From: Acinetobacter pullicarnis
GTDB taxonomy: Bacteria; Pseudomonadota; Gammaproteobacteria; Pseudomonadales; Moraxellaceae
DNA: 64,000 nt
Direction of reading: 5' to 3'
Assembly: GCF_006352475.1 (NCBI RefSeq)
Contig: NZ_VCMZ01000001.1
Location: 1,364,001-1,428,000 of the forward strand
The translations under genes were made by a program, and so were the position numbers. The notes under the pieces were generated by a model. It saw only the letters and a list, made by a program, of their open reading frames with translations, was not told the DNA's origin and ran no database searches. Shown in pieces: positions 1 through 9,919 of this stretch. Within the stretch, counting starts at the first letter, position 1. The number at the start of each line of letters is the position of its first letter.

Positions 1-144
1 GCTTGCGCAGGTATTTTGCACAAACTTTAAATAAAAGCCAGTCACTTGTCAAATCTGTTGCTATGCAAAAACATGCATTCATGCAGAATACTATTCGAGA
101 AATCTTGTAAAATATGGCAAAATAGGCGGTTTAAAAATATTTAG

Positions 145-1374
<1,230 letters not shown>

Positions 1375-1392
1375 GTAGAGCTGAGGAACAAC

Positions 1393-2526
1393 ATGATACA
1401 AGTGGTAGATGGGCAACGTCAGCTTAAGGCGTGCCAACGGATCGTGGTTAAGATCGGATCTGCACTCCTCACAGCAAACGGGCAAGGTTTAGATCTCGAA
1501 GCCATTTCGCATTGGGCGAAACAAATTGTAGATCTACACCGCGCTGGTCACGAGATGATACTTGTGACCTCGGGTGCAGTGGCGGAAGGTATGGTACGGA
1601 TGAAGTTGCCAAGTCGACCCACTGATTTACCCAGTTTGCAAGCCTGTGCCGCCATTGGCCAAATGGGCTTGATCCAAACTTGGTCGAGTGTTCTAGATCG
1701 TCATCAAGTCAAAACAGCGCAAGTGTTATTAACCCATGACGATTTAAGCGATCGTCGACGTTATTTAAATTCATGCGATGCATTGCAGCAACTAATTGAA
1801 TGGCAGGTTGTTCCTGTCATCAATGAAAATGACACAGTGTCGACAGACGAAATCCGTTTTGGCGATAACGATACTTTGGCAGCGATGGTTGCAGGTCAAG
1901 TTCATGCAGATTTGTTGATTATTTTGACCGATCAACAGGGCATGTTTGATGCAGATCCGCGTAGTAATCCAGAGGCAAAACTCTTGTCTACGGTGCGTGC
2001 ATTAGATGAGCAACTGTTTGAAATGGCAGGCGGTAGTGGTGCATTGGGGAGCGGAGGAATGCTCACCAAAGTGCGCGCAGCACGCCTTGCAGCAAAATCA
2101 GGCTGTCCAACCTTAATTGCCAGTGGTGAAAGTGATCGAGTCCTCGCACGCTTAATGGCGGGCGAAATGCTAGGTACTTTATTTGTCACAGACAATGATC
2201 GGATTACGGCACGTCAACAGTGGTTAGCAGCACATTTGCAAACGGCTGGACGTCTAGTGATTGATGATGGTGCCGTCAATGCCATTAAAGCACAGCATCG
2301 CAGTCTTTTGCCTGTTGGGGTGAAAGCGATTGAAGGTCATTTTGATCGTGGTGATGTGGTTGAGTGTGTTGATCAAATCGGTAAGCGTATCGCAGTGGGT
2401 CGCGTCAATTTTAGTTCGCGTTCTGCTGAATTGGTCAAAGGTCTGTCTTCAGACAAAGTTCACCAAGTACTTGGTGAAGCGCGTTCTTTAGAAATGATTC
2501 ATCGCAATCATATGGCGATTTATTAA
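1393..2526 (+). CDS. proB: Glutamate 5-kinase
   Basis: Catalyses ATP-dependent phosphorylation of glutamate, the first step of proline synthesis, in the cytoplasm. The 377-residue protein has an amino-acid-kinase fold ([10 protein letters not shown] at the N-terminus, [12 protein letters not shown] and GSGGMLTKV further on). A C-terminal PUA domain spans about 280-370, which matches the full-length bacterial enzyme. The start ATG follows AGAGCTGAGGAAC, a good ribosome site. It closes an obgE-proB unit that ends at a strong terminator about 30 bp downstream. Confidence 0.96.
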   Translation: MIQVVDGQRQLKACQRIVVKIGSALLTANGQGLDLEAISHWAKQIVDLHRAGHEMILVTSGAVAEGMVRMKLPSRPTDLPSLQACAAIGQMGLIQTWSSVLDRHQVKTAQVLLTHDDLSDRRRYLNSCDALQQLIEWQVVPVINENDTVSTDEIRFGDNDTLAAMVAGQVHADLLIILTDQQGMFDADPRSNPEAKLLSTVRALDEQLFEMAGGSGALGSGGMLTKVRAARLAAKSGCPTLIASGESDRVLARLMAGEMLGTLFVTDNDRITARQQWLAAHLQTAGRLVIDDGAVNAIKAQHRSLLPVGVKAIEGHFDRGDVVECVDQIGKRIAVGRVNFSSRSAELVKGLSSDKVHQVLGEARSLEMIHRNHMAIY

Positions 2527-2551
2527 TAACATTATTCAGCATTTAAGTTTT

Positions 2552-2579
2552 TAAAAGCTCGTTTCGACGAGCTTTTTTG
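2552..2579 (+). terminator. Rho-independent terminator after proB
   Basis: Seven-bp stem AGCTCGT/ACGAGCT with a TTCG loop, followed by six T. A-rich sequence on the 5' side means it could also work on the convergent leftward genes. Confidence 0.85.
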
Positions 2580-2595
2580 TGCTTTGGATTTGTCT

Positions 2596-3246
2596 TTAAG
2601 CAAGTTTTCCTGCGTGACTGAGGATTGGTGGGAGTTGCTGATCCTCTCCAACCATATAGCGATGATCGGCCAAACTCAGCATTTCCAAGTCTTCTTTGCT
2701 ATTACCATAGGCATAAACTTTTGCATAATGATCTAACGGATATTTCCGTTTAAGTCGAATTTGTTTTTGTGCTGAACTACAGTCAGGAGTAGAGAATCGT
2801 CCTGTGAGTTTATGCTCAATAATCTCAGTCTCAGTACAAATTAAATCGATATCGAGGAGTTGGCAAAAGCGCGTAAGATATAAGTCTAATGAGGCGGAAA
2901 TAATAACAATATCATCACCTTGTTGCTGATGTTTTAGCAGTTGCTGATATAGGGGATGATTGAGCTGGGACAAAAGTCCTGCTGCATATTCATCTGCCAA
3001 TGCTTGTATATCAGCTGCCGTAGCACCCGCAAACATGGCATGAAAAAGCTTTGGGCGCATTGCATGTGCAGGATAGATTTTTAAGTAATAGGCTTGAATC
3101 CATGGCAATATTTTTATGCCTTGCTTAACAATATGTCGTTTAGACAGGGCATAAAATATAAATCCAGTAAAGCTATCTTTTTTGCACAGCGTGCCATCAA
3201 AATCAAATAAGGCTAAGTTTTTATACGCTTGGCGCGATGCATACAT
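2596..3246 (-). CDS. HAD-superfamily phosphatase (SerB-like, HAD-IB)
   Basis: A 216-residue HAD hydrolase of the IB subfamily. The nucleophile motif LFDFDGTLCKKD is near residue 13, motif II IISASLDLY lies in the middle, and the late motif YAYGNSKEDLEML carries the Asp ligand. Relatives dephosphorylate phosphoserine or lipid-linked phosphates, but the substrate here cannot be read from sequence. The gene overlaps the end of the upstream DUF1615 gene by 34 bp, so the two are translated from one leftward transcript. It ends against the shared terminator after proB. Confidence 0.85.
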   Translation of the reverse strand: MYASRQAYKNLALFDFDGTLCKKDSFTGFIFYALSKRHIVKQGIKILPWIQAYYLKIYPAHAMRPKLFHAMFAGATAADIQALADEYAAGLLSQLNHPLYQQLLKHQQQGDDIVIISASLDLYLTRFCQLLDIDLICTETEIIEHKLTGRFSTPDCSSAQKQIRLKRKYPLDHYAKVYAYGNSKEDLEMLSLADHRYMVGEDQQLPPILSHAGKLA

Positions 3247-4418
3247 GTGTCATACCGTCCATTTACCCGACTCGCATACCAATTGGTATTGTAATCTCGA
3301 CTTAGTTTAGGGCCTGAAATAACGACCTCTGGCATGATCGCATAAGGGTGCGCCTTGCCCACTTTGTCTTTATACAGTTTATTGATTGCGATATAAGTTT
3401 GTGTTTTCTCAAAGTCTAAATCTTTTTCTTTTTTCAAGTCGCTACGTAGTTGTCTTGGTGTAATTAAAATATTGTTTTGAATGAATAGGTTGTTAATCGT
3501 TTTTTCAGTGGTTGAAACGATAGGTAATGGGTTTTCATTTTTATCATACGAGAGAAAATCACCATCTAAGCTAAGATCACTGTCCATCAGCTTATTCACC
3601 ATTTTCTGCACTGCAGCATTGCGGCTTGAGTAAGTGCCTGAGTTAAAGTCCGCAAAACGATAAATTGCTTTGTCATAAGCAGCTGGATACATCATTAAGC
3701 GATGAATACCATAATACAATCCACCATATTGAGTGTACAACTCGTCACGTAGTTCGTTGGTGCTGATACTGGAGCGTTTATTGGCAAGTGCATAATTAAT
3801 ATGAACTTGCATTGAGCCTAAGGTGGTGATCGGATTCATCTTCTCAGAGAAATCTTGGCCCACAAGTTTTGCAGCACCTGTTAATGCACTGATATGATAA
3901 TGCTTGGACATATAAGCAAAGATTTCACGATAAAGTACATCGAGTTGTTGCTCATTTTTGACTTTGCTAATTCGCTTATAATAGTTATCTTCAGGAGTTG
4001 GTTGATTTTGCAATACATCTTGAAAGTAATCTGCAAGTGGTCCACCAATCGTTTCACCCAGTTTTGCTTCAAATTTCTCTTGTAAACGCGTGCTTACTTC
4101 TTTGGCAGCTTTAGGGCCCAAGCCTGCGACATTTGGATTGGCAACAAAATTAGACTCTTGGTCCACGACAGCAATAATGGTGCAGATATTCTCTTTGCTG
4201 TTTGGGATTTTCAGCTCTTTATTAATTGCATCAATGTCTTTGGCCCATGAAGCGCGATCTTTTACACGACTTGGAATCAAACTGGTGATTTGTTCGGTGT
4301 TGAGCTGAGGATCATCCGTAGACCACCAAGAACCATTTCCACATGCTGTTAAGCTTAGAGATAGGCTGAGGGCATAAATGGGACGAAGCATCAGAGAATT
4401 GTATTTAAGTAGTTTCAT
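3213..4418 (-). CDS. DUF1615 family lipoprotein
   Basis: Predicted outer-membrane or periplasmic lipoprotein. A hydrophobic leader ends in the lipobox SLTAC, and about 375 residues of mature protein resemble the DUF1615 family (CTIIAVVDQESNF, GSMQVHINYA, RFADFNSGTYSSRNAA). The VDQESNF and GSMQVHI segments recall the lytic-transglycosylase fold, so a cell-wall role is an inference. Several in-frame ATGs exist. I chose 4418 because it gives a normal lipoprotein leader; 4391 is also possible and no good ribosome site decides. The 3' end overlaps the HAD gene. Confidence 0.8.
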   Translation of the reverse strand: MKLLKYNSLMLRPIYALSLSLSLTACGNGSWWSTDDPQLNTEQITSLIPSRVKDRASWAKDIDAINKELKIPNSKENICTIIAVVDQESNFVANPNVAGLGPKAAKEVSTRLQEKFEAKLGETIGGPLADYFQDVLQNQPTPEDNYYKRISKVKNEQQLDVLYREIFAYMSKHYHISALTGAAKLVGQDFSEKMNPITTLGSMQVHINYALANKRSSISTNELRDELYTQYGGLYYGIHRLMMYPAAYDKAIYRFADFNSGTYSSRNAAVQKMVNKLMDSDLSLDGDFLSYDKNENPLPIVSTTEKTINNLFIQNNILITPRQLRSDLKKEKDLDFEKTQTYIAINKLYKDKVGKAHPYAIMPEVVISGPKLSRDYNTNWYASRVNGRYDTCMHRAKRIKT

Positions 4419-4725
4419 ATGAACGAAATAGCGCTCAACAAAAGTAGAAGACAAATATTGGCCAAATTATAGCTTGTTTCTATTATTTTGTTCGATTTTA
4501 TATGTATCTCAATCTGGAACCAGTTATAAACTTTTGTAAATGTGGGTGTAATTCAACTAAAGTTACTTCTATTTGGGCTGTGAGACAATCTAAATATTTT
4601 CGCTTAAAGTCAGAAATGGCGGCTTTCTTCGTCATGCTGTGCGGTACATTTGACTGGAAAACTTCTGCATATATCAATACGGATCTAAGTTACAATTAGC
4701 TATATTTATTTAGAAAAACAGCGAT

Positions 4726-5706
4726 ATGCGTGATACTTATTTAGATACATGCAAAGGGGTTTTAATTTTTCTGGTGGTTTTTGGCCATTTTCTAGAGCGC
4801 ATGATTGGTTGGAATGATGATGTAAATAGAGTGTTGGTGAGCACTGTTTATTTTGTTCATATGCCGGCCTTTATTTTTATTTCAGGGATGTTTTTTAAGG
4901 GTACTGATCTTTTTAAGAAAATCATTTATTTCTGTTCTTTGTTGATTCCTTTTCAGATCGTATATGTTGTTTTCGACTCATTGATTAGTGGCAATCAACT
5001 TTCCACGACTTGGTTGATGAGACCCTATTGGATTTTGTGGTATTTATGCGGAATGATTGCATGGACACTGATGATGCTACTCCTGAAAAAAACCGGCTTT
5101 CCAGTGTTGATTTCAATCATTTTGTCGGTATTGATTGGACTGTCACCCATCAATAATTACGTATTCTCAATAGGTCGCATCTTCACATTCTTGCCATTTT
5201 TTGTCATCGGTAGTGTCTATGGTAAGCAAATTGTACAGCTTGTCAAAGGCAATAAGCAGGCTGCAATTTACGGATTCATTGTGCTGGTCATTATTGCTTT
5301 AATCAGTCAGTTCAGTGGCTTGGCAAGCGGGTGGCTGTATGGCAGTCTGAGTTTTAAACAACTCGGTGTCGACCCGTTGACTGGTACGGTGACACGGTTA
5401 TCTGTATTTTTAATTTCAAGCCTTGGTATTTTGGCGGTACTCGCACTTACGACGTTGTTCAAAGGGAAGTTGAATGATGCCTGTGTGAATCTAGGACAAC
5501 ATACCTTGGCTGTTTATTTGTTGCATGGCTTGGTCGTGATTGCTTTGGCGCGTTACTTGACGCTTCCCGATCAATTTTTAATGCGTTTATTGCTTTGTTT
5601 ATGTTTATCAATCATTACTTGTGCACTGTTAAAGCTGGATATGTTTGAGAAGTTGATAAAAGCCGTTTCTTCAGTACTGATGAATCTAGTGAAATTTAAA
5701 ACTTAA
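4726..5706 (+). CDS. Acyltransferase family 3 membrane protein
   Basis: A 326-residue polytopic membrane protein with about ten hydrophobic segments. The N-terminal pattern YLDTCKGVLIFLVVFGHFLE is the family 3 acyltransferase signature, with the expected His in GH and an Arg close to the N-terminus. Such enzymes move acetyl or other acyl groups onto surface sugars. It has no SGNH domain, unlike the phage-borne enzyme at 51774-53708. It stands alone between the leftward DUF1615 gene and the phage attachment region. The target glycan is unknown. Confidence 0.85.
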   Translation: MRDTYLDTCKGVLIFLVVFGHFLERMIGWNDDVNRVLVSTVYFVHMPAFIFISGMFFKGTDLFKKIIYFCSLLIPFQIVYVVFDSLISGNQLSTTWLMRPYWILWYLCGMIAWTLMMLLLKKTGFPVLISIILSVLIGLSPINNYVFSIGRIFTFLPFFVIGSVYGKQIVQLVKGNKQAAIYGFIVLVIIALISQFSGLASGWLYGSLSFKQLGVDPLTGTVTRLSVFLISSLGILAVLALTTLFKGKLNDACVNLGQHTLAVYLLHGLVVIALARYLTLPDQFLMRLLLCLCLSIITCALLKLDMFEKLIKAVSSVLMNLVKFKT

Positions 5707-5773
5707 TTTTTTCACATATAAGCATACTCTGATCGTTAGGGCTTAAAGTTGTGTTGAGTGAACTCGCTTGCAC

Positions 5774-5812
5774 CAAAGAATAGATATTTTGCTTAGAAAT
5801 ACCTAAACTAGC
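5774..5812 (-). pseudogene. Remnant of an older dusA-type integrase gene
   Basis: Read on the minus strand this encodes ASLGISKQNIYSL, which matches ASLSISEKNIYSL in the intact integrase (57202-57240). About 34 of 39 bases agree. No start or full frame remains, and a stop lies a few codons upstream. Its distance to the next conserved block (TTTGCAC at 5869) is about 237 bp shorter than in the intact gene, so an internal deletion has removed most of the integrase N-terminus. I read it as debris of an earlier prophage at the same site. Confidence 0.65.
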
Positions 5813-5868
5813 CAGGTCCTTTCAAGGTCTCAGACTGACCAAGATGAAATTTTAAATAATATTTTCCA

Positions 5869-5909
5869 TTTGCACCCCTTTGTAACTGTGGTGCAAGTCA
5901 AGTGCAACC
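5869..5909. promoter_or_regulatory. Arm-type integrase sites of the older attachment junction
   Basis: TTTGCACC at 5869, then GGTGCAA at 5890-5896 and GTGCAAC at 5902-5908. The same trio occurs at 57534-57573 beside attR. TTTGCAC is exactly 99 bp from the dusA TTG start in both places. Integrase arm-site function is inferred from position and repetition. Confidence 0.5.
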
Positions 5910-5967
5910 ACAACATACCCAATGCCATGCGTGTGAGATTAAACCAAGAGAAATGAGGTTAAGAAAA

Positions 5968-6063
5968 TTGAGCCAAAACAACGTGATTGCTGAATTATTC
6001 GATAGATCAATCGATAGGAAGATTTGGGTCGCCCCGATGGCGGGTGGGATCGATAATGTATAA
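5968..6063 (+). pseudogene. dusA: 5' fragment of dusA displaced by prophage insertion
   Basis: Encodes the first 26 residues of DusA from a TTG start (SQNNVIAELFD, then IDRKIWVAPMAG) and then runs into five phage-side codons and a TAA at 6061. The intact dusA at 57633 has the same N-terminus with four substitutions, followed by VTDRPFR. This is the host-side stub left when the prophage inserted; the prophage donated a replacement 5' end at its other side. Confidence 0.9.
6013..6045. repeat. attL core (33-bp direct repeat, copy 1)
   Basis: Identical over 33 bp to 57678-57710. It begins GATAGGAAGATTTGG and ends GATGGCGGGT, and lies within the dusA segment encoding DRKIWVAPMAG. Homology extends upstream with scattered differences because both sides carry dusA 5' sequence. 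Confidence 0.92.
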
Positions 6064-6100
6064 TAGTTATTATAATTCAATGGTTTAGTTTTTTGTTGGC

Positions 6101-6126
6101 GGTGCAAGGTGTAAATACGGTGCAAC
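6101..6126. promoter_or_regulatory. Arm-type integrase sites inside attL
   Basis: GGTGCAA at 6101-6107 and GGTGCAAC at 6119-6126, directly repeated 18 bp apart. The same heptamer pair lies just upstream of the integrase at 57555-57573. The repetition at both prophage ends suggests binding sites for integrase or its accessory factor. Confidence 0.5.
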
Positions 6127-6154
6127 CGCCATTGATATTCATTAAATCTCAATC

Positions 6155-6439
6155 CTAGGCATTCATAGCAACCCAGTCTTTCTTTGCAGTATTTTGAACA
6201 CTCACCAACCATAATGCAACATCGCTTAAATGCGCATAAAAAGGCGAGTTGCGACCATCCGACTTAAATACAGGGAAAGGTAGGTTACATTTGTTAGCCC
6301 GCTTGTTTGCCTGAACCAAAGTTAGGTGGGGTAAGTAATCCGGGATTAACTCCTCCAGACTCACGACCGGTTTGCGATACTTCATTTGAAGCAGCCATAC
6401 TATGTCAAAAGGATCGTCGATTTTTCTAACAACACCCAT
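6155..6439 (-). CDS. PrtN-like (pyocin activator family) protein, candidate excision factor
   Basis: A 94-residue protein resembling the PrtN/pyocin activator family: an N-terminal segment like FDIVWLLQMKYRKPVVSLEEL, then DYLPHLT, then LPFPVFKSDG and LSDVALWL. Family members bind DNA; PrtN itself activates pyocin genes. Here it is the last gene of the leftward operon, about 110 bp from attL, the usual place of an excisionase, so a recombination-directionality role is a fair inference. The start ATG overlaps the upstream stop as TGATG. Confidence 0.7.
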   Translation of the reverse strand: MGVVRKIDDPFDIVWLLQMKYRKPVVSLEELIPDYLPHLTLVQANKRANKCNLPFPVFKSDGRNSPFYAHLSDVALWLVSVQNTAKKDWVAMNA

Positions 6440-6885
6440 CACTTCACCTCCAACGCTTCAATCATTGCTTGCTTTATAACAGCATCATAAACATCACCAG
6501 CAATACCGCCACACACCTTGGCAGTGATTGCAATTATCTCGGCCATGTTGTCTGAGCATTCCTTTGGTACCAATACAAAACCCTCCGGCACAGCGTTCGA
6601 TTTAGCTCTTAACTCATCACGCTCTTTGATCACCGCAGCACCGCGACCAAGAAGCTCATTGATACGGCCTTCTAAATCCCAAATTTGAGATGCCAAACCT
6701 TCGGTATGAGCTCGATCCAATTCTCTCTGAAGCATCACTAGCGCCCAATACTGGAAGGCCTTGTTTGGGCGATGCTTGTCTAGAAAATCAAGCGTATCTC
6801 TTGTGAACGGATGGTTCGTAGATCCCATTTTTTCTTTAAACAGTTCGAATTTTCTATCAAGATCTTCTAGCTTTTCAACATCCAT
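6439..6885 (-). CDS. Phage protein of unknown function with a coiled coil
   Basis: A 148-residue protein I do not recognise. The middle region (WDLEGRINELLGRGAAVIKERDEL) has a heptad pattern typical of a coiled coil, and the C-terminus is rich in Ala and Ile. No catalytic motif is visible. The gene is tightly packed: its ATG overlaps the upstream stop (TGATG at 6883-6887) and its own stop overlaps the next start. It is part of the leftward early operon, so an accessory role in replication, recombination or host takeover is likely but unproven. Confidence 0.7.
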   Translation of the reverse strand: MDVEKLEDLDRKFELFKEKMGSTNHPFTRDTLDFLDKHRPNKAFQYWALVMLQRELDRAHTEGLASQIWDLEGRINELLGRGAAVIKERDELRAKSNAVPEGFVLVPKECSDNMAEIIAITAKVCGGIAGDVYDAVIKQAMIEALEVK

Positions 6886-7223
6886 CACGCCACCCTCAAA
6901 TAACTAATATTAAATTCACGGCGGGCATCGATAAGCGTGATTACCGCCTGGCTTTTAAGTGAATCAATAAGACTTTTGCCGACCTTAAAGTACTGCCGAG
7001 AAAACAATTCAAAGCGCTCAACACAATAAGCATTCATTTCATAACTTGGTTCTACATCTTCGCCGTGAAATATCTTCGCTACATTCTGGCCACGCTTTAG
7101 AGTCACACAACCTTTCTTGCTATTTGGCTCATGGCCACCATTCAACATCCACTGGATGAATGGGGCACACAGATCAGCAGGGAGGTGATTAATAACCTTG
7201 ATTACTTCGAGCTCCTTTTTCAT
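6885..7223 (-). CDS. Phage protein of unknown function
   Basis: A 112-residue hypothetical protein with the central segment CVTLKRGQNVAKIFHGEDVEPSYEMNAY and a basic middle. No domain is recognised. The start overlaps the stop of the HNH gene as ATGA, so translation is probably coupled. It lies in the leftward early operon between two other unknowns and the HNH endonuclease gene. Confidence 0.7.
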   Translation of the reverse strand: MKKELEVIKVINHLPADLCAPFIQWMLNGGHEPNSKKGCVTLKRGQNVAKIFHGEDVEPSYEMNAYCVERFELFSRQYFKVGKSLIDSLKSQAVITLIDARREFNISYLRVA

Positions 7224-7819
7224 GAAATCACCTTTTGCAGTGCATGTTTTTTGCTTTTAAGCCTGGCTAATAAAATGCAAGATGCGTTATTCAATGGTGT
7301 GGCTAATCGTCTAAATGTCTGGTTGTATCGAACTAACTCAGATCGACTTAATAAAACTAGATTCTCAATACTGCAGTCTGTTTTATCTAAATTTTTAAAA
7401 GCCACCACATGATCACTTGGTACCGGACCATTGTGCTGTACCCATACGACACGATGCTTCAGCTCAAAAGTATTTGGCTCTGCGGTTTTGATAAAAACAT
7501 ACCCATCCTTGCTGCAGATTCTTTCAAAGCCAATAGGTTTGTGGTTCCATGCATCCTGATTCTTTTTAAAGCTTCCACTATTTGGCTTACATCGGCCTTT
7601 GGTGCCAGTATTCCAAGAAGTAGCACCTTTAGCAAAAAGACCGGTGCGACCTGTTTTCCATTTCTTACGTGTACACAGTGCTTTAATTTGATCGACTGCA
7701 AGTTCTGTATTGAATTTTGAGTTAACTAATTCAGCTAACGCTTTTCGCTCTAAAGTACAGTTAGCTTCAATAAAAGCTAACTGCTCAGGCGTGTATTTAA
7801 TTGCTACACCTTTGGCCAT
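7220..7819 (-). CDS. HNH endonuclease
   Basis: A 199-residue protein. The N-terminal 60 residues look like a helix-turn-helix DNA-binding part (YTPEQLAFIEANCTLERKAL, VDQIKALCTRKKW). The C-terminal half carries an HNH core, KHRVVWVQHNGPVPSDHVV, followed by NLDKTDCSIENLVLLSR, as in HNH_3-type homing or phage nucleases. It may be a free-standing homing nuclease or a phage recombination nuclease. It sits in the early left operon and is followed in the same direction by three small unknowns. Confidence 0.8.
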   Translation of the reverse strand: MAKGVAIKYTPEQLAFIEANCTLERKALAELVNSKFNTELAVDQIKALCTRKKWKTGRTGLFAKGATSWNTGTKGRCKPNSGSFKKNQDAWNHKPIGFERICSKDGYVFIKTAEPNTFELKHRVVWVQHNGPVPSDHVVAFKNLDKTDCSIENLVLLSRSELVRYNQTFRRLATPLNNASCILLARLKSKKHALQKVIS

Positions 7820-7822
7820 GAT

Positions 7823-8062
7823 TCACCCGATTAGATTTTGTGGAATTTCCACAGCATCAATATTTTTAATCCCACGATATTCAGCAACAAGTTTTGCGGC
7901 ACTTAGGCGCATATTATTGTTCTTGATTACCTGCTCACTTACTTTTTCAATTGCATCTGTACGCTGCAGCTCAGCTTCGAGATCTTCACCACGCAGATCG
8001 GGATTGCTCAATCGCTCAAGCTGTGCGAATAGAACCGCATTTAGATCGATAGGGGTACTCAT
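7823..8062 (-). CDS. Small phage protein of unknown function
   Basis: A 79-residue, largely helical and acidic protein (NAVLFAQLERLSNPDLRGED, then EQVIKNNNMRLSAAKLV). The pattern recalls small phage proteins annotated next to recombination genes, but no function is recognised. The start overlaps the stop of the 386-residue gene upstream as ATGA, and the HNH gene begins 3 bp after its stop. Confidence 0.7.
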   Translation of the reverse strand: MSTPIDLNAVLFAQLERLSNPDLRGEDLEAELQRTDAIEKVSEQVIKNNNMRLSAAKLVAEYRGIKNIDAVEIPQNLIG

Positions 8063-9219
8063 GCAACTTCACCCTCAAGCACACGGCGGCGCTTCACAAT
8101 CTCAGCCATAAACTTCGGCTGCATTTCGGGACTACGTGCACCCACATCAACTTCTAAAACATCCAATGTTGTTAAATCGACAGCACTCTTAATCCGATCC
8201 ATCAGCGTAGGCGGTGCTTCAACATCAGCCGGTGCAAGCTCAATGAGCCGTTTATTGATTGCAACCAATAATGGTTTACGCTGTTCTTCGGTCCAGCTGC
8301 GTGTGTATGTGACAAGCGCATTTGCCTCAACCGGTGTTTTTGCAATAGCAGCGCGGGCGAGTAGGTCATCTAATATTTCGAGGCGCTTAATTTCTTCTTC
8401 ATCAACCGGTGCACTCAAATCCGCCTCGACTTCAAGTGTCAATCGTCTTAATTCACTAATGCTTAATGATTCTTTGTGATTTTCATACTGGCTCATGATC
8501 AAGTGCCCAGATTCGCCGTGAAGCTGTTGAAGCTCAGGCAATAGCGCTTCAAGATCACCAATTGTTAAAGCTGCGGTAATACGGTCACGCAATGACTTTT
8601 CATGACTAAGCTGATTTTTAGCATCATCAAAAGTGACAAGGTTATCTTCTTGAATAACAGTTTTATCGACTGCAGTTATTTGGATACTGCTTTGAGATGT
8701 CTTTTCTACAGCATCATTTGATGCTGCAATTTGGACATTCTTATTAGCCACAACAGGAGCTTTAGTCTTGCGAGTAGCTTTGGGCTTCTCATGATTTGTT
8801 CCAACCGGAACAACCAATGACTCAGTACCAGCGTTGCGACCGAGTGCAATACAAAGTGCTTTAAATTGAAGTTTTGCATTTTCAACATCACGCTGAGCAA
8901 ATCCGCGCTCGATCGCCGTATCTAACGCAGCGGTACGGCGATATTTATAGTGATAAATAGAGTCATGAGGCTGAATCACATAAACATCTTGCTCGTCTTG
9001 AATTTCTTCAAGCGTCAACGGCTTTGTAAATGTAATACCAGCAAGCGCCATGGTTTCGATCTTGATGCAAAACTCGTAACCGGTCTTAGCGAAAATGGTA
9101 GCGGGGAACTGCTCGATATCATCAAAATCCATCAATTCACCCACGGCACGGCATAGAATGTTCTTGCCGGCCAACATTGCGTTAAATGCATCTTGAGGCG
9201 TTAAAAGTGGTGTATTCAT
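8059..9219 (-). CDS. Large hypothetical protein of the recombination module
   Basis: A 386-residue protein I cannot assign. The N-terminal about 120 residues look like a compact domain (LTPQDAFNAMLAGKNILCRA, then TGYEFCIKIETMALAGITF). A Thr/Lys-rich linker (about 140-200) follows, then a long acidic helical region ending in MDRIKSAVDLTTLDVLEVDV. It lies directly downstream of the annealing protein gene, where many phages encode an exonuclease or annealing partner, but no nuclease motif is evident. An accessory recombination role is inferred from position only. Confidence 0.7.
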   Translation of the reverse strand: MNTPLLTPQDAFNAMLAGKNILCRAVGELMDFDDIEQFPATIFAKTGYEFCIKIETMALAGITFTKPLTLEEIQDEQDVYVIQPHDSIYHYKYRRTAALDTAIERGFAQRDVENAKLQFKALCIALGRNAGTESLVVPVGTNHEKPKATRKTKAPVVANKNVQIAASNDAVEKTSQSSIQITAVDKTVIQEDNLVTFDDAKNQLSHEKSLRDRITAALTIGDLEALLPELQQLHGESGHLIMSQYENHKESLSISELRRLTLEVEADLSAPVDEEEIKRLEILDDLLARAAIAKTPVEANALVTYTRSWTEEQRKPLLVAINKRLIELAPADVEAPPTLMDRIKSAVDLTTLDVLEVDVGARSPEMQPKFMAEIVKRRRVLEGEVA

Positions 9220-9229
9220 TTTCTATTCC

Positions 9230-9919
9230 TCAGTTATGGAGTTGATTTTGGTTTTGACTGTGATTCGGTGGTGGGGCAGACCAACCCATCTGATCTGCGC
9301 GAGCATCACAGGCACGTTGAATGGATTCGGCGTACTTAGTTGACCCAAAGGTGTCAATTGCTCTATCCAATGTTCCTGGCTTACTGGCTGAAGCAATTGC
9401 TTTGAGCGCATCTTGATAGCGTTGCTCGATTGGTTTTTGCTGCTGACCTTGCTGTTGTCTAATATTTGCTTGTGGTTGCATGTTTTGTTGAATTTGAGCC
9501 TGTGGCTTTTCTTCTTCTGGTAGATCTTCACCAGCATAGATATAGAGACCTAAACCATGTGCAGCGATGCCTTTCACCAAGCACCGCATCATCGCGCTAT
9601 TCACATCAAAAGCATTTGGATTTGCGATAGCCTTATTACTATTGTTCATGACTGGCAAGAACATATAGATGCTTTTACCGAACATGGTTACATCGCAATG
9701 AACCATCATTGTTTTATCAGCAAAAACCATAGGGTCTCTAAATACCCAAACCGCTAAAGGATCGGCCTTCATAGCCTCGCTAACAGCAAAAGTCCATGAC
9801 AAATAAGTGAAACGGCCTTTCTTTTCGGTATGCTTGTTGACATTGATTTTTGATAATTTCGTAAAATTATTTTCTAGTTCAGGTGTGTGCACCGTATTAG
9901 TTTGATTGGTTGTAGGCAT
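9230..9919 (-). CDS. Single-strand annealing protein, DUF1071/Sak-like
   Basis: A 229-residue protein whose first about 150 residues match the DUF1071 (Sak-type, Rad52-like) recombinases: GRFTYLSWTFAVSEAMKADP, then MVHCDVTMFGKSIYMFLPVM, then MRCLVKGIAAHGLGLYIYAGEDL. The tail is Gln-rich and disordered, probably for binding SSB. Such proteins anneal homologous single strands during phage recombination. I set the start at the ATG at 9919, which overlaps the upstream stop (TAATG), rather than the GTG/TTG codons further up. Confidence 0.82.
   Translation of the reverse strand: MPTTNQTNTVHTPELENNFTKLSKINVNKHTEKKGRFTYLSWTFAVSEAMKADPLAVWVFRDPMVFADKTMMVHCDVTMFGKSIYMFLPVMNNSNKAIANPNAFDVNSAMMRCLVKGIAAHGLGLYIYAGEDLPEEEKPQAQIQQNMQPQANIRQQQGQQQKPIEQRYQDALKAIASASKPGTLDRAIDTFGSTKYAESIQRACDARADQMGWSAPPPNHSQNQNQLHN

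Noticed and set aside
4502..4699. 65-codon open frame upstream of the acyltransferase gene
   Set aside because: No ribosome site, odd composition and no family; it lies in the divergent promoter region.
7131..7412. Plus-strand open frames opposite the leftward early genes (also around 7409-8111)
   Set aside because: They are antisense shadows of the HNH and neighbouring genes, which have coupled starts and recognisable domains.
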